From positions 88,701 to 152,700 of the forward strand of contig JAHQIW010001216.1 of the NCBI GenBank assembly GCA_019055375.1: 64,000 nucleotides of DNA, read 5' to 3'. Numbering within the stretch: position 1 is the first letter of the stretch; the number at the start of each line of letters is the position of its first letter. A program made the translations under genes and the position numbers. Under the pieces are notes generated by a model. That model worked only from the letters and a program-made list of their open reading frames with translations, had not been told where the DNA came from and did not search any database. The stretch is from Parelaphostrongylus tenuis (taxonomy: Eukaryota; Nematoda; Chromadorea; Rhabditida; Metastrongylidae). Below, piece after piece: positions 46,301 to 56,826 of the stretch.

Positions 46301-49185
46301 AGGGGCCATTTCTTCATTTCATCCCCCATAAAAGAGATGAAGCAAAAATGACCTATCAAGGTAGCAAACTATGGAAAACAGGGAATCGTTAGTCGGTTCG
46401 GGATAAGGCTTACTATCGAAATACTTGTTTATAACTACATTCTGAAAATCAGGCCACTGAGCAGACTTAAAGAATAAACTAACCTTTCGCCCTATCGTCA
46501 AATATAATTTAAACAATATACTTTTTGTATTGAAATTATAAATGAATTTTTACAAAAACCAAAAGGAAATTTGAATTTCTAAAATTCTCCACGCAAACTG
46601 GGTAGGTGCATGAAATCGAAGATGTTTGAAAAACCAGCATGAGCGAAAGTAAAAATCGAAAAACATGTCTTATAAGCTACAAAGGAGAAGCACCTTGTCG
46701 TTCTACAGCAAGAAAAATTGTATACTATAAATAAAAAACCTTCGAATCCCAAAGGTGTCTATCACAATACTGGTGTCTAATAACTGTTGAGATATGGTAT
46801 ACCTAACGTTAACAGTGGCCATTGTCGTATCATAAGCATTCAAATCAATGCGCATAGTGAAGATTAGAGCGACTGACCTGCAAGCCATTTGGAAGAGATT
46901 AGCCTTGGCGAACTTCTTGAATACTGATCCTTTCAGCTCGACAAAGTTGTTCGACATCATTATAGCGAGGAGAGCTTGATTGTGCGAGTTGAAAGCGACA
47001 TTCAACGTGGTTGCCTGGATTAAGAACGTTCCATTAAAGTCTTTCGATTTCTCAGATTCGTCAAGAAAATCACGACAACCAAAATTCAATCGTTTAAAGA
47101 CGGCCAGGTCAAGTCGGCGGTACAGATGAACTCTATATCTCCCGTGATTTTGTAGTGAACTATGAGCTTCATAAGAAAATTGTATTGCTCAAATATTACT
47201 TCAAAGACAACCAAAAACATCACCTGTAATAGAACCAGAAATGTATGTATCGATGCATAAGAGAGAGCGAAAGCAAAGTGACATAACGTCCTCACAACAC
47301 TTCGAAATGTCATCGGTTCATTGGCAGTCCAAAAAAGCGCGTCGAGAATGTCCTTAATGAGAGGACTTCAGTCCAAGAGTAAAATTCGATGAAAACATCT
47401 TAATTGACCGCTTTTTTATCAGTGACATGATCTTGTAAGTATACATCCAATGATTTTGAGTTATATGCAAAGTCCTAAACGTCAGACAGAAACAGAACCC
47501 ACATTTCACCCTTTCCGGTGGTGTGTGCTGACCAACTGCACTATCAGCGCTTCTGTTCTACCATCACTCTTTCTGCGATATGAGCTCATGTGGGTTCAAT
47601 GCCGATATGTGGTTATCATGCTAAACCGTTAGCGCTTGGTTGTTGACATATCGATACAACTGTATCGCAGAGAAGATGATGGCATAACAAGAGCGTCGGC
47701 AGTGCAACTGGTTAGCATACGCCCTGGAAAGGATGGAATGCGAGTTCCGTTTTCTCTCAAAGCTTTGCGTATCACTCAACATCATTAGATATTGTAAGTA
47801 AAAATGTTGAAAGATCAAATATTTCCTTCAAAGAGTACCTGCCCTAAACTGCTGAAAAGTTTATCCGCTACTTCCAACATGTTGTAAAAGATATACAACT
47901 TTATAACACCTTGACCACGTACTTGGTGATAAACAACAGAAGTGTCTGTAAAACAGATTGCATATTGATTTCTGATGGGACATACTATCATGTTGACTAC
48001 AACAACTGAGGGGCGAGGTAGCGAAGTGGTTAGTGATGTGGTGTATCAGGAAGTAAGGTGATAAGCAAAATGCTTGGTCGATCTTCTCCGCGAAAAATTC
48101 CCTACAGATAATCAACTAAACGTCTTAGGGTTCGCTTTAACTCGGCTTCCATCGAGATTGCACGAAGACTCGCCTCGATCACTAATCTACGGCATTCACA
48201 AAGGAAAGTATTCAATTCCAAAGTCTCAGAGGGATGCGCCATGCGTTCGACGACATTCATAGTATCATTAGGGGGTGAGTGGATGCATATCTGGCCTCTA
48301 CAATGAGTCTCTGTGGCCAACTGACGTATCAAATCAATGCTGCTATCCTCTAGAGAAGGTAGGTATCAACTCCTCAATCCTGGAGGCATGGAAAGTTTGG
48401 TAAGCCCTGGGCACAGGATTAGAACATTGACCACATGCGTGTCGTAGGGCACCTCTAACCACTGCGCCACACGCACCTCAACAATTTACATGAAAGATAT
48501 TATTAATTTGACCGAGAACAACAGAGTAACACATCCACCTATATGCTGCATAAGGATCGATCCTAGGACTATAATCCAGACTTTGAAAAAGTCGCATGTC
48601 TCAGCCGATGTCCATGGACGTAATCGAAGTACAAAACCGAAAATTGACATCTAAATTGTCACTAAAACTATTGACTATTGATTCCGATCAATCAATCGAT
48701 AGAAAATGAGACGATTTCTTATGAAACGTACAAAAAATCTTATTGGAAGGAATGTGAAGAGGTAGCAAAATGCATCAATGCATTGCAGTAATCCATAGAA
48801 AAGAAATTTCTCCACCTAAAAAGTTAGGCTTAAAGAGGGATGGGATCATAGCTAAAAAGGAGAAATAGACGAAAATATTCACAAGAAGGTTAAAAACCTT
48901 CACAGATCTTCACAGAAAACAAATCTATATAGTACGAAAGACTTACTTCTACTGGAATCCTTAGAAATGCGTAAACTTTCCGTCTCTTCTCGGTATATCG
49001 GGTCTGGTCATTATGCAACGAATACCCTCTGTAAAGTGAAAATAAGAGGCAGCATTTATTATGGAAAAGAATCGGTGAAGACTGAACTATTTTTGGAAAT
49101 ATTAAGACTTACCGAGTTAGCTCATTCCAGAAATATTCAAAGAATCCATATCTCGACTGAAGGAGATGAGGATCGTGCTGAGAAT
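43396..49185 (-). CDS. tapt-1: TAPT1 family membrane protein, near complete
   Basis: TAPT1 is a conserved multi-pass membrane protein linked in vertebrates to ciliary and Golgi function. Fifteen minus-strand exons join with consistent phase: 49113-49185, 48947-49028, 48732-48815, 48539-48650, 47839-47945, 47224-47352, 46878-47014, 45067-45178, 44915-45005, 44761-44816, 44350-44455, 44048-44145, 43833-43929, 43619-43775, 43396-43552, about 532 codons including stop (human about 567). Diagnostic segments in order: GFFEYFWNELTRGYSL, YTEKRRKVYAFLRIP, LYIFYNMLEVADKLFSS, KDILDALFWTANEP, ATTLNVAFNSHNQALLAIMM, NNFVELKGSVFKKF, WLKHAFITKFNEI, SRRMGFIPIPLSI and NGIVLLGKACGHV. The C-terminal tail is charged and low in similarity, as usual. 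A 5' exon carrying the start codon probably lies upstream of 49185. The final exon could instead use a GTAATG donor near 43432. Confidence 0.93.
44180..44310. repeat. Family B MITE, internally deleted, in TAPT1 intron
   Basis: The left end TTTCGAGTGTTTTCTTAACA with AGCTCAAATTTCAATATGCC is joined, after a short centre, to the right end ACATGCGTGGCTCAAAAATG. Most of the arm sequence is missing. Confidence 0.6.
44470..44683. repeat. MITE family G, copy 1
   Basis: Begins TTAATCCTTTGAGGGCCATC and ends CATGGTCTTTGAAGGGTTAA, imperfect terminal inverted repeats. The interior shares GGCGACGTCGCGC and ACGCGACGCCGTC blocks with the 54662-54880 copy. About 214 bases, GC-rich interior, in a TAPT1 intron. 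Confidence 0.75.
45640..46330. repeat. Foldback MITE family A, fullest copy
   Basis: The left end AAATGAAGAAACGACTCTTT and AGAACTTTTCATAGGAGTG is answered at the right by the inverted AACTCTCATGAAATGTTCAT and CATTTCTTCATTTCATCCCC. Internal right-arm blocks (ACTCCAGGTGAAACGTATGG, GATACTACAAGATTTC, GTGCTTTTCGTGCCTCCAGT) recur at 4290, 34760 and 52550. About 0.7 kb, no coding capacity, in a TAPT1 intron. Confidence 0.7.
47500..47790. repeat. tRNA-like repeat family C, diverged, in TAPT1 intron
   Basis: GCAACTGGTTAGCATACGCC and the following TGGAAAGGATGG resemble the tRNA-like head of family C. GGGTTCAATGCCGATA and CTTGGTTGTTGACA blocks match its body. Strongly diverged. Confidence 0.4.
48150..48485. 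repeat. SINE-like tRNA-derived repeat, reverse orientation
   Basis: The reverse-complement head GGGCACCTCTAACCACTGCG then CCACACGCACC lies at 48450-48478 (A-box equivalent). Body blocks (AGGGATGCGCCATGCGTTCG, GCCAACTGACGTAT) match the 57545 and 58240 copies. About 330 bases in the TAPT1 gene. Confidence 0.6.
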
Positions 49186-49374
49186 CTATAACAATGTCCA
49201 ATATGCTTAAGATAACTGACAGCGAACTAGAGAGAGGTAATAATCATGATAAATCATAAAAAATATCTCAAACGTTAACTGAAGACTCTTTCTTTAGACC
49301 CTAAAGCTGAACACTACGGAGTTCCTTCTCGAATGACCAAAAGACGAGATTCTTTATAACAAAAATCGTTCAAA

Positions 49375-49415
49375 AAGCTGACGTTTCGGTGGATTTCGCC
49401 TTCTTCAGAGCTTGG
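49375..49415 (-). ncRNA. Hammerhead-like motif, solo
   Basis: On the minus strand: AAGCTCTGAAGAAGGCG, an AAATCCAC loop side, then CGAAACGTCAGCTT. Stem I AAGCT/AGCTT has five pairs and CTGAAGA is intact; stem II is partly mismatched. No Penelope coding sequence is adjacent. Confidence 0.45.
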
Positions 49416-49519
49416 AAAGATCAGGTTACCCTCAACCGGTCACCCAGAAGAAGTAGCGTTTGACTGACTGGTAGTATAGAACCTGATCGGTTTTGGTTCT
49501 ATTGAACGAAAAAAAAACG

Positions 49520-49770
49520 ATTCTTTCCGCTGAACAGAACTTTTCATAAGAGAGTTAGTGATAATTCGAAAGCTCAAATCTCTGGCTACTGCGCTACGTA
49601 TCCCTTTTTTTAAGATACCCTATTATAACGTTGTAGCACTGAAAATAAAACTATGTTTAACACCCGCCGCGTGCTTTTTACCGTTTCTTTGCTGGAAGCA
49701 CGAAAAGCATATGAACGTGGAGAAGAAGCTTTGTACTCAGGATCATACGTTTTAACTGGAGTTTCTTCTA
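49520..49770. repeat. Family A MITE, left-arm fragment
   Basis: AACTTTTCATAAGAGAGTTAG, CTCTGGCTACTGCGC, GAAGCACGAAAAGCATATG and ACTGGAGTTTCTTC occur in the order expected of a left arm; no right arm follows. Confidence 0.55.
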
Positions 49771-49859
49771 ATACTCGAATTCAATAGTATTTCAAAGCAT
49801 ATCGCATTGTTACGATGTTTTCTATATATCTGAGAGGATTAAGTGGTGAACAAAATGCG

Positions 49860-49932
49860 GCCTCAGGCGGGAATCGAACCCGCGTTCCATCCTATCCGGG
49901 GACGCGTGCTCTAACCACTACACCACCGAGGC
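49860..49932 (-). tRNA. tRNA-like gene or tRNA pseudogene, anticodon GGA by position
   Basis: A 73-base cloverleaf on the minus strand. The acceptor GCCTCGG pairs with CTGAGGC, a TGGTGTAGTGGTTAGAGCA D-arm matches the A box, and an anticodon stem CGTCC/GGATG encloses the 7-base loop CCGGATA. The T-arm is GCGGGTTCGATTCCCGC. By position the anticodon would be GGA, but loop position 33 is C instead of U and a serine tRNA should have a long variable arm, which is absent. A partial inverted copy follows at about 50000-50045. More likely a tRNA-derived repeat than a working tRNA. Confidence 0.45.
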
Positions 49933-50279
49933 ACATTTGCCCGACCACTCATTCTTCAACATTTCAATGTTAGTTATCAGCCACCAACCTTTGACAGGTT
50001 GAAACGATAGGATGAAACGCGGGTTCGATCCCGCCTCACGCCGCATTTTGCTCACCACCTAATTCTCTTAGGTATATAGTTTCTTCTGAATCAGGTAAAA
50101 AATTCTGAACTAAAGAAGAAAAACTGCACGCCGTATGTAATTTGTGGCCAGCGTAATCGACGAGTAGCGCAGCGAATCCACGGTCAGCACACAAACTAGC
50201 TGACAAGCAAATGCGCCGCGTATGTGAACTCGATCTTATTTTCCATGCTACACTGCAGTGAGAAGGTTTTTTTTTTCAC

Positions 50280-50640
50280 AGTTAAGGAGACCCAATAATG
50301 TAGAGTGTGCTGTGTAAAAACATTTGCGTCAGCCGGGATTCGAACCCAGATCAAACTCTTTCCTAGGAGCGTCTGCTGAACCGTTGCACCACCGAGGCTC
50401 GTTTTACACAGCACTTTTTTACGCTACAACTCATTATTTGTCAATAACCAACCGTCTACGGTCTGGCGGAGCAGCCGCTATCGACATTGAACCCTGCTGA
50501 CAAGGATAGTGATATCAACAATCAATCAGAATTCATTTATTTGACCGCTTTTTGCGGTGTTATGATCTATAATGTAGAGAGCTGCGCAAAAACATTAGCG
50601 TTAGTCGGGATTCGAACCTAGATCTCATTCTTTCCGGTAG
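50280..50640. repeat. tRNA-like repeat family C
   Basis: Head GCGTCAGCCGGGATTCGAAC with CCGTTGCACCACCGAGGC at 50325-50398, body AACCAACCGTCTACGGTCTG, tail near 50560 and the start of a second head at 50607. Matches 20690-21060 and 24670-25140. Confidence 0.65.
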
Positions 50641-50689
50641 ATCACTGTAATCGATGAAACTTACTCTATTAAATGGTTACCTACGAGCT

Positions 50690-50860
50690 GAGGAAATAGT
50701 TCCGCCCTGTGAGAAAATATGCATGTGCGCAGGCTTTTTCAAAGATCTGGTACGTAGCGTACTAGCCAAAGATTTAGGCTTTTGAATGATGAGTGACACT
50801 CCTGTGTAAAACTCTTGCCCAGCGGAAGGGGTCGTTTTTCATTTCCTTCCGTCAAACAGA
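50690..50860. repeat. Family A MITE, right-arm fragment
   Basis: GTACGTAGCGTACTAGCC, TTTAGGCTTTTGAATGATGA and GCGGAAGGGGTCGTTTTTC are the family A right end. It directly precedes a hammerhead-like motif. Confidence 0.55.
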
Positions 50861-50880
50861 AAAGAACCACGTGATCTTTT

Positions 50881-50920
50881 GCGGCGCTGAAGAGGGTGAG
50901 CCCCACACGAAACGTCAGCT
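50881..50920 (+). ncRNA. Hammerhead-like motif, solo
   Basis: GCGCTGAAGAGGGTGAGCC then CCACACGAAACGTCAGCT. CTGAAGA and GAAACGTC are intact; a GTG/CAC stem II is possible, but stem I is poor. Confidence 0.35.
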
Positions 50921-51419
50921 ATTCAAATTGATTCTATCATAAAAACCTCGTGTCTTGACTCATTAGGAAGAACTAGTGTCCAACAAGTTTAATGCGCAGT
51001 CGTCAAAGGTTTAACACTTGTCGTAATTGGAGCTACGGAATGACCACTAACAGTTTGAAGAAAAGTATCTAAAGGACCCAGCTGAGTGAACAAAGAAAAT
51101 CGAGTGCGAAATGTAATATTATTTTTCCTGTCACAACGCCTCAAAGAGGTCTTTTGAGAAACAAAGCACATTGTTAGAATCGCCGTTTCACAACCTATCG
51201 AATGACTTGAAAAATTTCGATGGAGAATTTCTATCCGTAGAGAAGTTGAGGAAACAGTCACAGTCGTGCATCCCATAAAGTGCACTCCTTATTCCTGTAT
51301 GTCTGAATAAACTATAGTACTTATATGTTAGACGACAAATTTTGAGCCGATCTCAATCGCTGAACAGGAACTTTCATAGGGGTGTTAGTAATCATTAGAA
51401 AGCTCAAATCTCTACCTTT

Positions 51420-52085
51420 ATTTCGAGTTCTCTGTTAAGACCACCCTCAAATTTCAAAAAGATCCCTTCATCATTATTTGAGCCAACTTATCCTGCGGTG
51501 GTAAAGGCTTTTGTATAGCCCGATACACGTGTTTCGTCCTTACAGACTCGTCAATCGGCCAGAACCCGTCGTCTTTCGATCTTTTTATAGTCAGTTCTCT
51601 CAGGAGCCCTACTCTCCCTACAAAGAGTTATCGAAGACGAACGTCCTACACTCTATGTCATGTGAAACTCACCCAACACAAAGTGTTGCGCACGTCGTTT
51701 TTTTCGTTTTTGTAGCACAAGTTGGCTCAATAATGATGAAGGGATCTATTGATATTTGAGCGTGGTCTCAACAAAGCACTCGAAATAGAGGTATAGTAAT
51801 GATAGAAATACCAGCCAAAGAGCAATCGAGTGTGCAATACTCTGTGTTGGGTGAAAGTTTCACTCGAAATAGAATGTAGGACGTTCGTCTTCAATAACTC
51901 TCTGTAGGGAGAGTAGGGCTCCCGAGAGAACTGACTATAGAAAAGATCGAAAGACGACGGGTTCTGCAGGATTGACGAGTCTGTAAGGACGGAACACGTG
52001 TATTGGGCTGTACAAGAGCCCTTACCAGACCACATGACATGTTGACTCAAATAATGATGAAGGGCTCAAATCTCCGGCCACAACT
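51420..52085. repeat. Family B MITEs, two adjoining copies
   Basis: The first copy (51420-51800) opens TTTCGAGTTCTCTGTTAAGA and closes TGAGCGTGGTCTCAACAAAG with CACTCGAAATAG, mutual inverted ends. A second copy (about 51780-52085) carries the same interior inverted: ACGTTCGTCTTCAATAACTC, TAGGGAGAGTAGGGCTCC and GACGAGTCTGTAAGGACGG. Together they form a large imperfect palindrome. Confidence 0.65.
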
Positions 52086-52810
52086 TCACATTACCATTTG
52101 TTCAAAATATTCTTTTATAACGCTGCAGAATTCAGAATGAAATTTTGTTTCCCATGTACCTTTCGCCTTCACTTTTACCACGAGTATAAATCGCTGGAAG
52201 CACCAAAAGCATATCGGCGTGTACAGAATTTTCCGTATTATCAGAATCATGCGTTTCCATCGAGAGTTTCTGTCGATGTGGTGAAAAAATCCTCAGTAAA
52301 ATAACAATCGTTGCCGCCGTTTTGACGCATAGTGTGATAGATCACTAACGAGCTATGCGACCGATCAGGCGACCATCTTACTTACAGGTCGTCAATGTCC
52401 TTTCCCTTCAGCACAATTTACACAGCTTTGAACCTTTTCGGCAACCTTGTTTACCGACTGACACACGGGTCGGGCAGGCGGGGCGATCGATCGCATTTGA
52501 AATATTAATTTTCAATTGCGGATTTTTTTTCACCGCATCGGTAGAAACTTCAGATGAAAACGTGGATTCTGATAAGACGAAAAATTCTCTACAAGCTAAT
52601 ATGCTTCTTCGTGCTTCCAGCGATTTTTACGCGTGATAAAAAAGAAGGCGAAGAAGAGAGTGAAACACAATCTTATTTCGGAATTTACAGCGTTATGGAA
52701 GGGTATTTTGAAAAATCGCCAACGTGAGGCTGTAGCCAGAATTTAAGCTTTCGAATTATCACTAATACTCGAATGGAAAGTTCTGTCCAGAGATGGAGAT
52801 TGGCTGAAAA
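52085..52810. repeat. Foldback MITE family A
   Basis: The left arm near 52090-52210 (CTTTTATAACGCTGCAGAAT, a CGCTGGAAGCACCAAAAGCAT block) and the right arm at 52540-52800 (CTTCCAGCGATTTTTACGCG, TTTACAGCGTTATGGAAGGG, GAATTATCACTAATACTCG) are inverted relative to each other. Confidence 0.6.
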
Positions 52811-52881
52811 AGTGGACGTCCCTTGACATATAAGTACCTAAACTACAATAAAGGAGTCACAGAAATAGATCAAGGACTTAC

Positions 52882-53142
52882 AGCCGTCGTCTGACAATAG
52901 CAAACCGTCGTCGGCGTCGTTGTCGCATGAGATCGTGAGCTGATTGAGATTGTCGACTATGGCGATTCGGCCCGGTCGATACGGCGACGATGAGGAGCAG
53001 GGTGGCTCATCTTCAAGATCGCTCCCAATGCTAAAAGCCTCGGACGATCGAGAATCGCTCCGATCTTTCCGTAAGCGGAGACCTCCATCCATTGTGATCT
53101 TTCGACGGCGCCAGCCGAATCCGACAGAACTGCCACCACTAT
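52882..53142 (-). CDS. Ser/acidic-rich exon of unrecognised gene
   Basis: An 87-codon exon bounded by a TTTCAG acceptor (53143 side) and a GTAAGT donor (52881 side), open throughout. It reads from DSGGSSVGFGWRRRKI through a phospho-site-like stretch (RKDRSDSRSSEAFSIGSD), EDEPPCSSSSPYRPGRIAIV, and NLNQLTISCDNDADDGLLLS. Low complexity, many Ser-Asp/Glu pairs, GC-richer than its flanks, so probably truly coding and disordered. Partner exons were not found; flanking DNA is MITE sequence. An ATG at 53173 could instead start the frame without the splice. I do not recognise the family. Confidence 0.5.
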
Positions 53143-53254
53143 CTGAAATTGAGACGTTGTCGTGAAAACCCATAAGTACGACCCATGACGAAACATGCTT
53201 CTGATGAGGGAGAAAAAGTGCTTTCTAGGCTCAGCAACTGTCAAAAAAGCTCTG

Positions 53255-53575
53255 ACCCTTTCGGAACCGCGGCCCTACCTCCTCTGCGTCTCTAACCCCC
53301 CAGAATGGAGAAGCGTCGACTGTATTACTGTGTTGTTTAGATTGTATTATTGATGCTAATTTCCTAAGTCATATTATAATTTAGATGTAATATGTTGTTA
53401 CGATTAAGAAAGTAACAACATTATTACAATTGAAATGATACGATAGTACATTAAGCACGTTTCCATGCTGGGGGTTAGAGATCAAGAGGAGGTGGAGCAG
53501 ACCGTCCAGCGATGCCACGCTGGAGTTAGAGATTCAGAGGAGATGAGTCCAGGATCGCCAGCGGCCCAAAGGTAG
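53255..53575. repeat. MITE family H, copy 1
   Basis: Shares with 61163-61490, in inverted orientation, the order CTCCACCTCC, a CTAACCCCCAGCATGG block, an AT-rich centre with AACAACAT/ATGTTGTTAC arms, and ends around CGGAACCGCGG and GGTTCCGAAAG. Imperfect palindrome of about 320 bases. Confidence 0.6.
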
Positions 53576-53579
53576 CACT

Positions 53580-54660
53580 CCAAAAAAAGAGTGAAAAAAG
53601 AAAACAAGAAGGAAAGAATGAAGGAAAAAGGAAATCGAGGGTGGTGAAAAGAGCTCAAAAGCAGAAGTCCATCATGCTGTATTACACAGTAGCAGAGCGG
53701 TGGCTTCGGTGGTGTAGTGGTAGCAGGCGCCGCCGGGGGAGAGTGGAGTGATACGCGGGTTCACCTCCCGCCGAGGTCGAAAGTTTTGTAGATCGCTTGG
53801 CATCCACGGATATCACGCAATAGTTTACGGTTCGATGTTGTGAATGAGATGGATTTAAAACCGAGATGAAGCCGATAAGACCGAGAAAATTTCGTTGATA
53901 CGACGTCGCCCAGATCGTCATCAGATTCGCCAAATTCGTGTTGTACTGTGATTTATGAGAACTGAGACTTCTAAATTGCTTTTTTTCCAAGCGGAACCCC
54001 GCCACGTCAGAAGATTCGACTCTATGAGACTACGAAGACGAATAAATTCCCAAGAGAACGAACGGCTAGGGACCATCGAGTCGTGGTTTAACCCGCTCTA
54101 GAGAAGACAAACACATTAAAAGGCGCCGGGACCAGTCTCCTAGCTTCAGCTTATTACTCGGAAAATTTCCTAATGTTTTCTTTAGGATTTCAAAAAAGAG
54201 AAAAAAAAAGAAAAACGGAACGAAGAGACCCAGAGAGACGCAGAAATCCACGATATGTGATGGCAACGTCACCCAGCGACAATTTCCGTGCTCTTTTGCA
54301 ATATTCACGCTCCATTTACAAATGACCCACTGACATGACGTTTGCTCTCCAATTCAAACAAACATCTTATGACCGCGGTCTTCCCTGGACGTCTTTGTTC
54401 GGACTTTTTTCTATTATTTTTCTTGTTTTTTCTCTTCTTTTCTTTTTTCCTCTTCAACCTCTCATTTCCCCGTGCTTCCTTTTTTTTCCTTATTTTTCTT
54501 TCTTTCATTCCTGAACTTCTTACTTTTTTCCTTATTCTTTTCCCTTATTCTCTCATGTCCTTATTGAATCCTTTCATCTTTTCGAAATCCAGTTTCTCAC
54601 TCTTCGTTAGATCCATCGTCTTTCTATTGTTAGTTCTGCTAGCCGTCAATGGAGAACCTA
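53580..54660. other. Spacer with tRNA-like relic and pyrimidine-rich tract
   Basis: A tRNA-like segment at 53701-53776 (GGCTTCGGTGGTGTAGTGGT head, TACGCGGGTTCACCTCCCGC T-arm) resembles the 49860 module but is degenerate. 54395-54640 is a long T/C-rich tract on the plus strand. The hydrophobic open frame through it is an artefact of composition. No supported gene. Confidence 0.45.
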
Positions 54661-54661
54661 A

Positions 54662-54880
54662 TTAACCCTCTGGGGCCACCATTGGTAGCTAGGCGGCGTC
54701 GCGCCGCCATTTCCGCGGCACTCACAAACAGGCAGCATCTACGCGTCTGCGCATGCATATTTCGCTGTCTGCCTGCTTTCCCACGAGACGCGACGCTGCC
54801 ATAAACAATGGAATGGTTGAATGAGATTTGATAGCGCGCAGCGTGCTACGAACCGTACCATATAGCCCTGAAAGGGTTAA
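54662..54880. repeat. MITE family G, copy 2
   Basis: Begins TTAACCCTCTGGGGCCACC and ends TAGCCCTGAAAGGGTTAA, terminal inverted repeats matching the copy at 44470-44683. The shared interior includes GGCGTCGCGC and ACGAGACGCGACGCTGCC. About 219 bases; the terminal TTAA could be target-site sequence. Confidence 0.75.
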
Positions 54881-55079
54881 AGTACAAATAGTTCTACTTT
54901 CTTTTTTTGTTTTTTACAAATATGAGGTTTTCTCTCTGTTTCTACCAGCATTCTTCAGAGAATCGGCAAAAAAATAAAGGTTAAAATTCACAAACTGGTC
55001 GTTCAAAATAGTCTGTAGATGTCATTTTTCTTCCTTCCAACTGTTTTTTGTAACTAATTTGAGAAAAATTAATTTTTCG

Positions 55080-55370
55080 ATAATCAGTCAGAATTCTTTT
55101 TATTTGACTGCCACTTGTAGTGGTATGATGTTATGGTATACCCGATAATGTGGAGTGCTGTGCAAAAACATTTGTGTCAGCCGGGATTTGAACCCAGATC
55201 CCACTCTTTCCGAAGGCGTATGCTAATCGTTGTTATAGCGTATTAAAGAGGGCTGTGCAGAACGAGTGTCGGTGTGTGAAACGGTTAGCATACGCTCTCG
55301 GGAAGAGTGAGATCTGGGTTCAAATCCTGACTGAAGCAAATGTTTTTTGCACAGCACTCCACATTCATTG
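55080..55370. repeat. tRNA-like repeat family C
   Basis: Contains a GACTGCCACTTGTAGTGGTA block, a reverse head (GTCAGCCGGGATTTGAACCC, 55177-55200) and a direct head (GGTTAGCATACGCTCTCGGG at 55281, then GAGATCTGGGTTCAAATCC). Confidence 0.65.
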
Positions 55371-55379
55371 ATCTTTCTC

Positions 55380-56820
55380 CGATTATTCGTGTAGTTATTG
55401 TGATAACTCTCGTCGTGTATTGTTCTATGATTTCCAATGTTTTGCAATTCATCGTTCGATGTATTCATTCGTCCGCGATGAGTCATCTAAACGTCCTTTG
55501 GCATCACTGTTCACCTGCTGATTCCGGGTACTTTCAAACTCTTTGTCATCTTATTTTTCGTCTCAATTCCTCCATTTGATGATTGAGAGTCATTGCTTTT
55601 GCCTTGCTATCTCCCCTCCTAACTGTTGTTGAAGGTTTACGTCTCAACTCTTTGAGAACGGCGTGCATTCATTTCAATGCACACGCAATTCCATCGCTTT
55701 TTCAGCGCACGCGGCTTTCTCATCTGATTTCTGAATGTCGTTCGATGGCTCAAATCTCATTTATTCCAGTGATGTGCTTGCCTTCTAAAAAAATCTTCAT
55801 GGTGCGCTGTAGCTGCGAAAATAAGAATATTTTTCACATTCGGTTTCCTTTGTTTGCTCTGCCAGGGTCTGTGAATGCCTTCTCACCAAAGCTTTAGTAG
55901 CCACTCGATAGCATACATCTTGTTGATTCCGCAACTTTTTTCTGATTTAGATTCCCCATTTGATTTTCCAAAAAGGTCCCTCTAGAATGTTGGAGAGAAG
56001 GGAAGGTTACGTTTCTCACCCGAATAGTTACCCGGTTGCTTCAACTTTACGGCGGATTCAATCGCAATGGAAAACCAAAATTAAAGCCAATACTCATAGA
56101 ACGATCTAATAAGGTTTCTTCTACAATTCTAATACTTGAAGCATGGGAATTTTTATTAAATAAGGAATATATTTTAATCAACCAAAATAAATAAGGGGAA
56201 TCGCCCCCTTACGAGGGACAGTGCGATTTGAGAGGCGCACCATTTACTCAATTAATTTATGGCTTTTTTCTCCGTTTTGGGAAAATTCTGGATTTTTTTC
56301 TGACTTTTTTGTGAAGTGTGATTTTCTTTATTAGCTTATATCATTTTCTGTATATTTTTTTCTCCGAGTGCGAAACGTGATCTTCTTATCTCTACAATAC
56401 CGCTTTTTGGAGACCTTCCAAAAACCAAGCCCACATTCAGTATCGCTGTCCCTCAAGCGATCAAATAAGTACTAAAAGTCTTAAAATACCACCCACAGAT
56501 CCTAGCCTAGCAAAAAATGCGCACTGAAGGTGAGACGTAATTCTTTTTGCTGCTACAGCGTACTAAGAAGGCTTTTTCAGAAAGCAAGCATACCATTCGA
56601 AACCAAAAAGATTTAGGCTATCGAATGACTATTCAAGGTCTTTAGGAAAGCGATAGAAGTCTTGTCTTGAAGGGTTGAACTTCGGCGGAATCGTTTTGCA
56701 AAGCAGTTGTTTACTTGAATCACGTCATCATGTAATTGAAGCTTTCACGTACAAGGTTGATATGTCCAACTGAACTTTTACGTTGGTTGATTGATCATTG
56801 GAACATTTCTCCATATCTGT
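55380..56820. other. Spacer upstream of the PH-domain gene
   Basis: Plus-strand frames at 55340-55579 and 55583-55897 are long for the region but show no recognisable domain. A family A-like block (CTACAGCGTACTAAGAAGGC) lies near 56564. Promoter elements of the downstream gene cannot be identified. Confidence 0.4.
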
Positions 56821-56826
56821 TTATTC

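Noticed and set aside
49860..49932. Confident serine tRNA call from the GGA anticodon
   Set aside because: C at loop position 33, no long variable arm, and related degenerate copies nearby; reported only as tRNA-like.
54342..54665. Hydrophobic Phe/Leu-rich plus-strand frame resembling a membrane protein
   Set aside because: Lies in a T/C-rich tract; the opposite strand gives Lys-rich frames. Low-complexity artefact.
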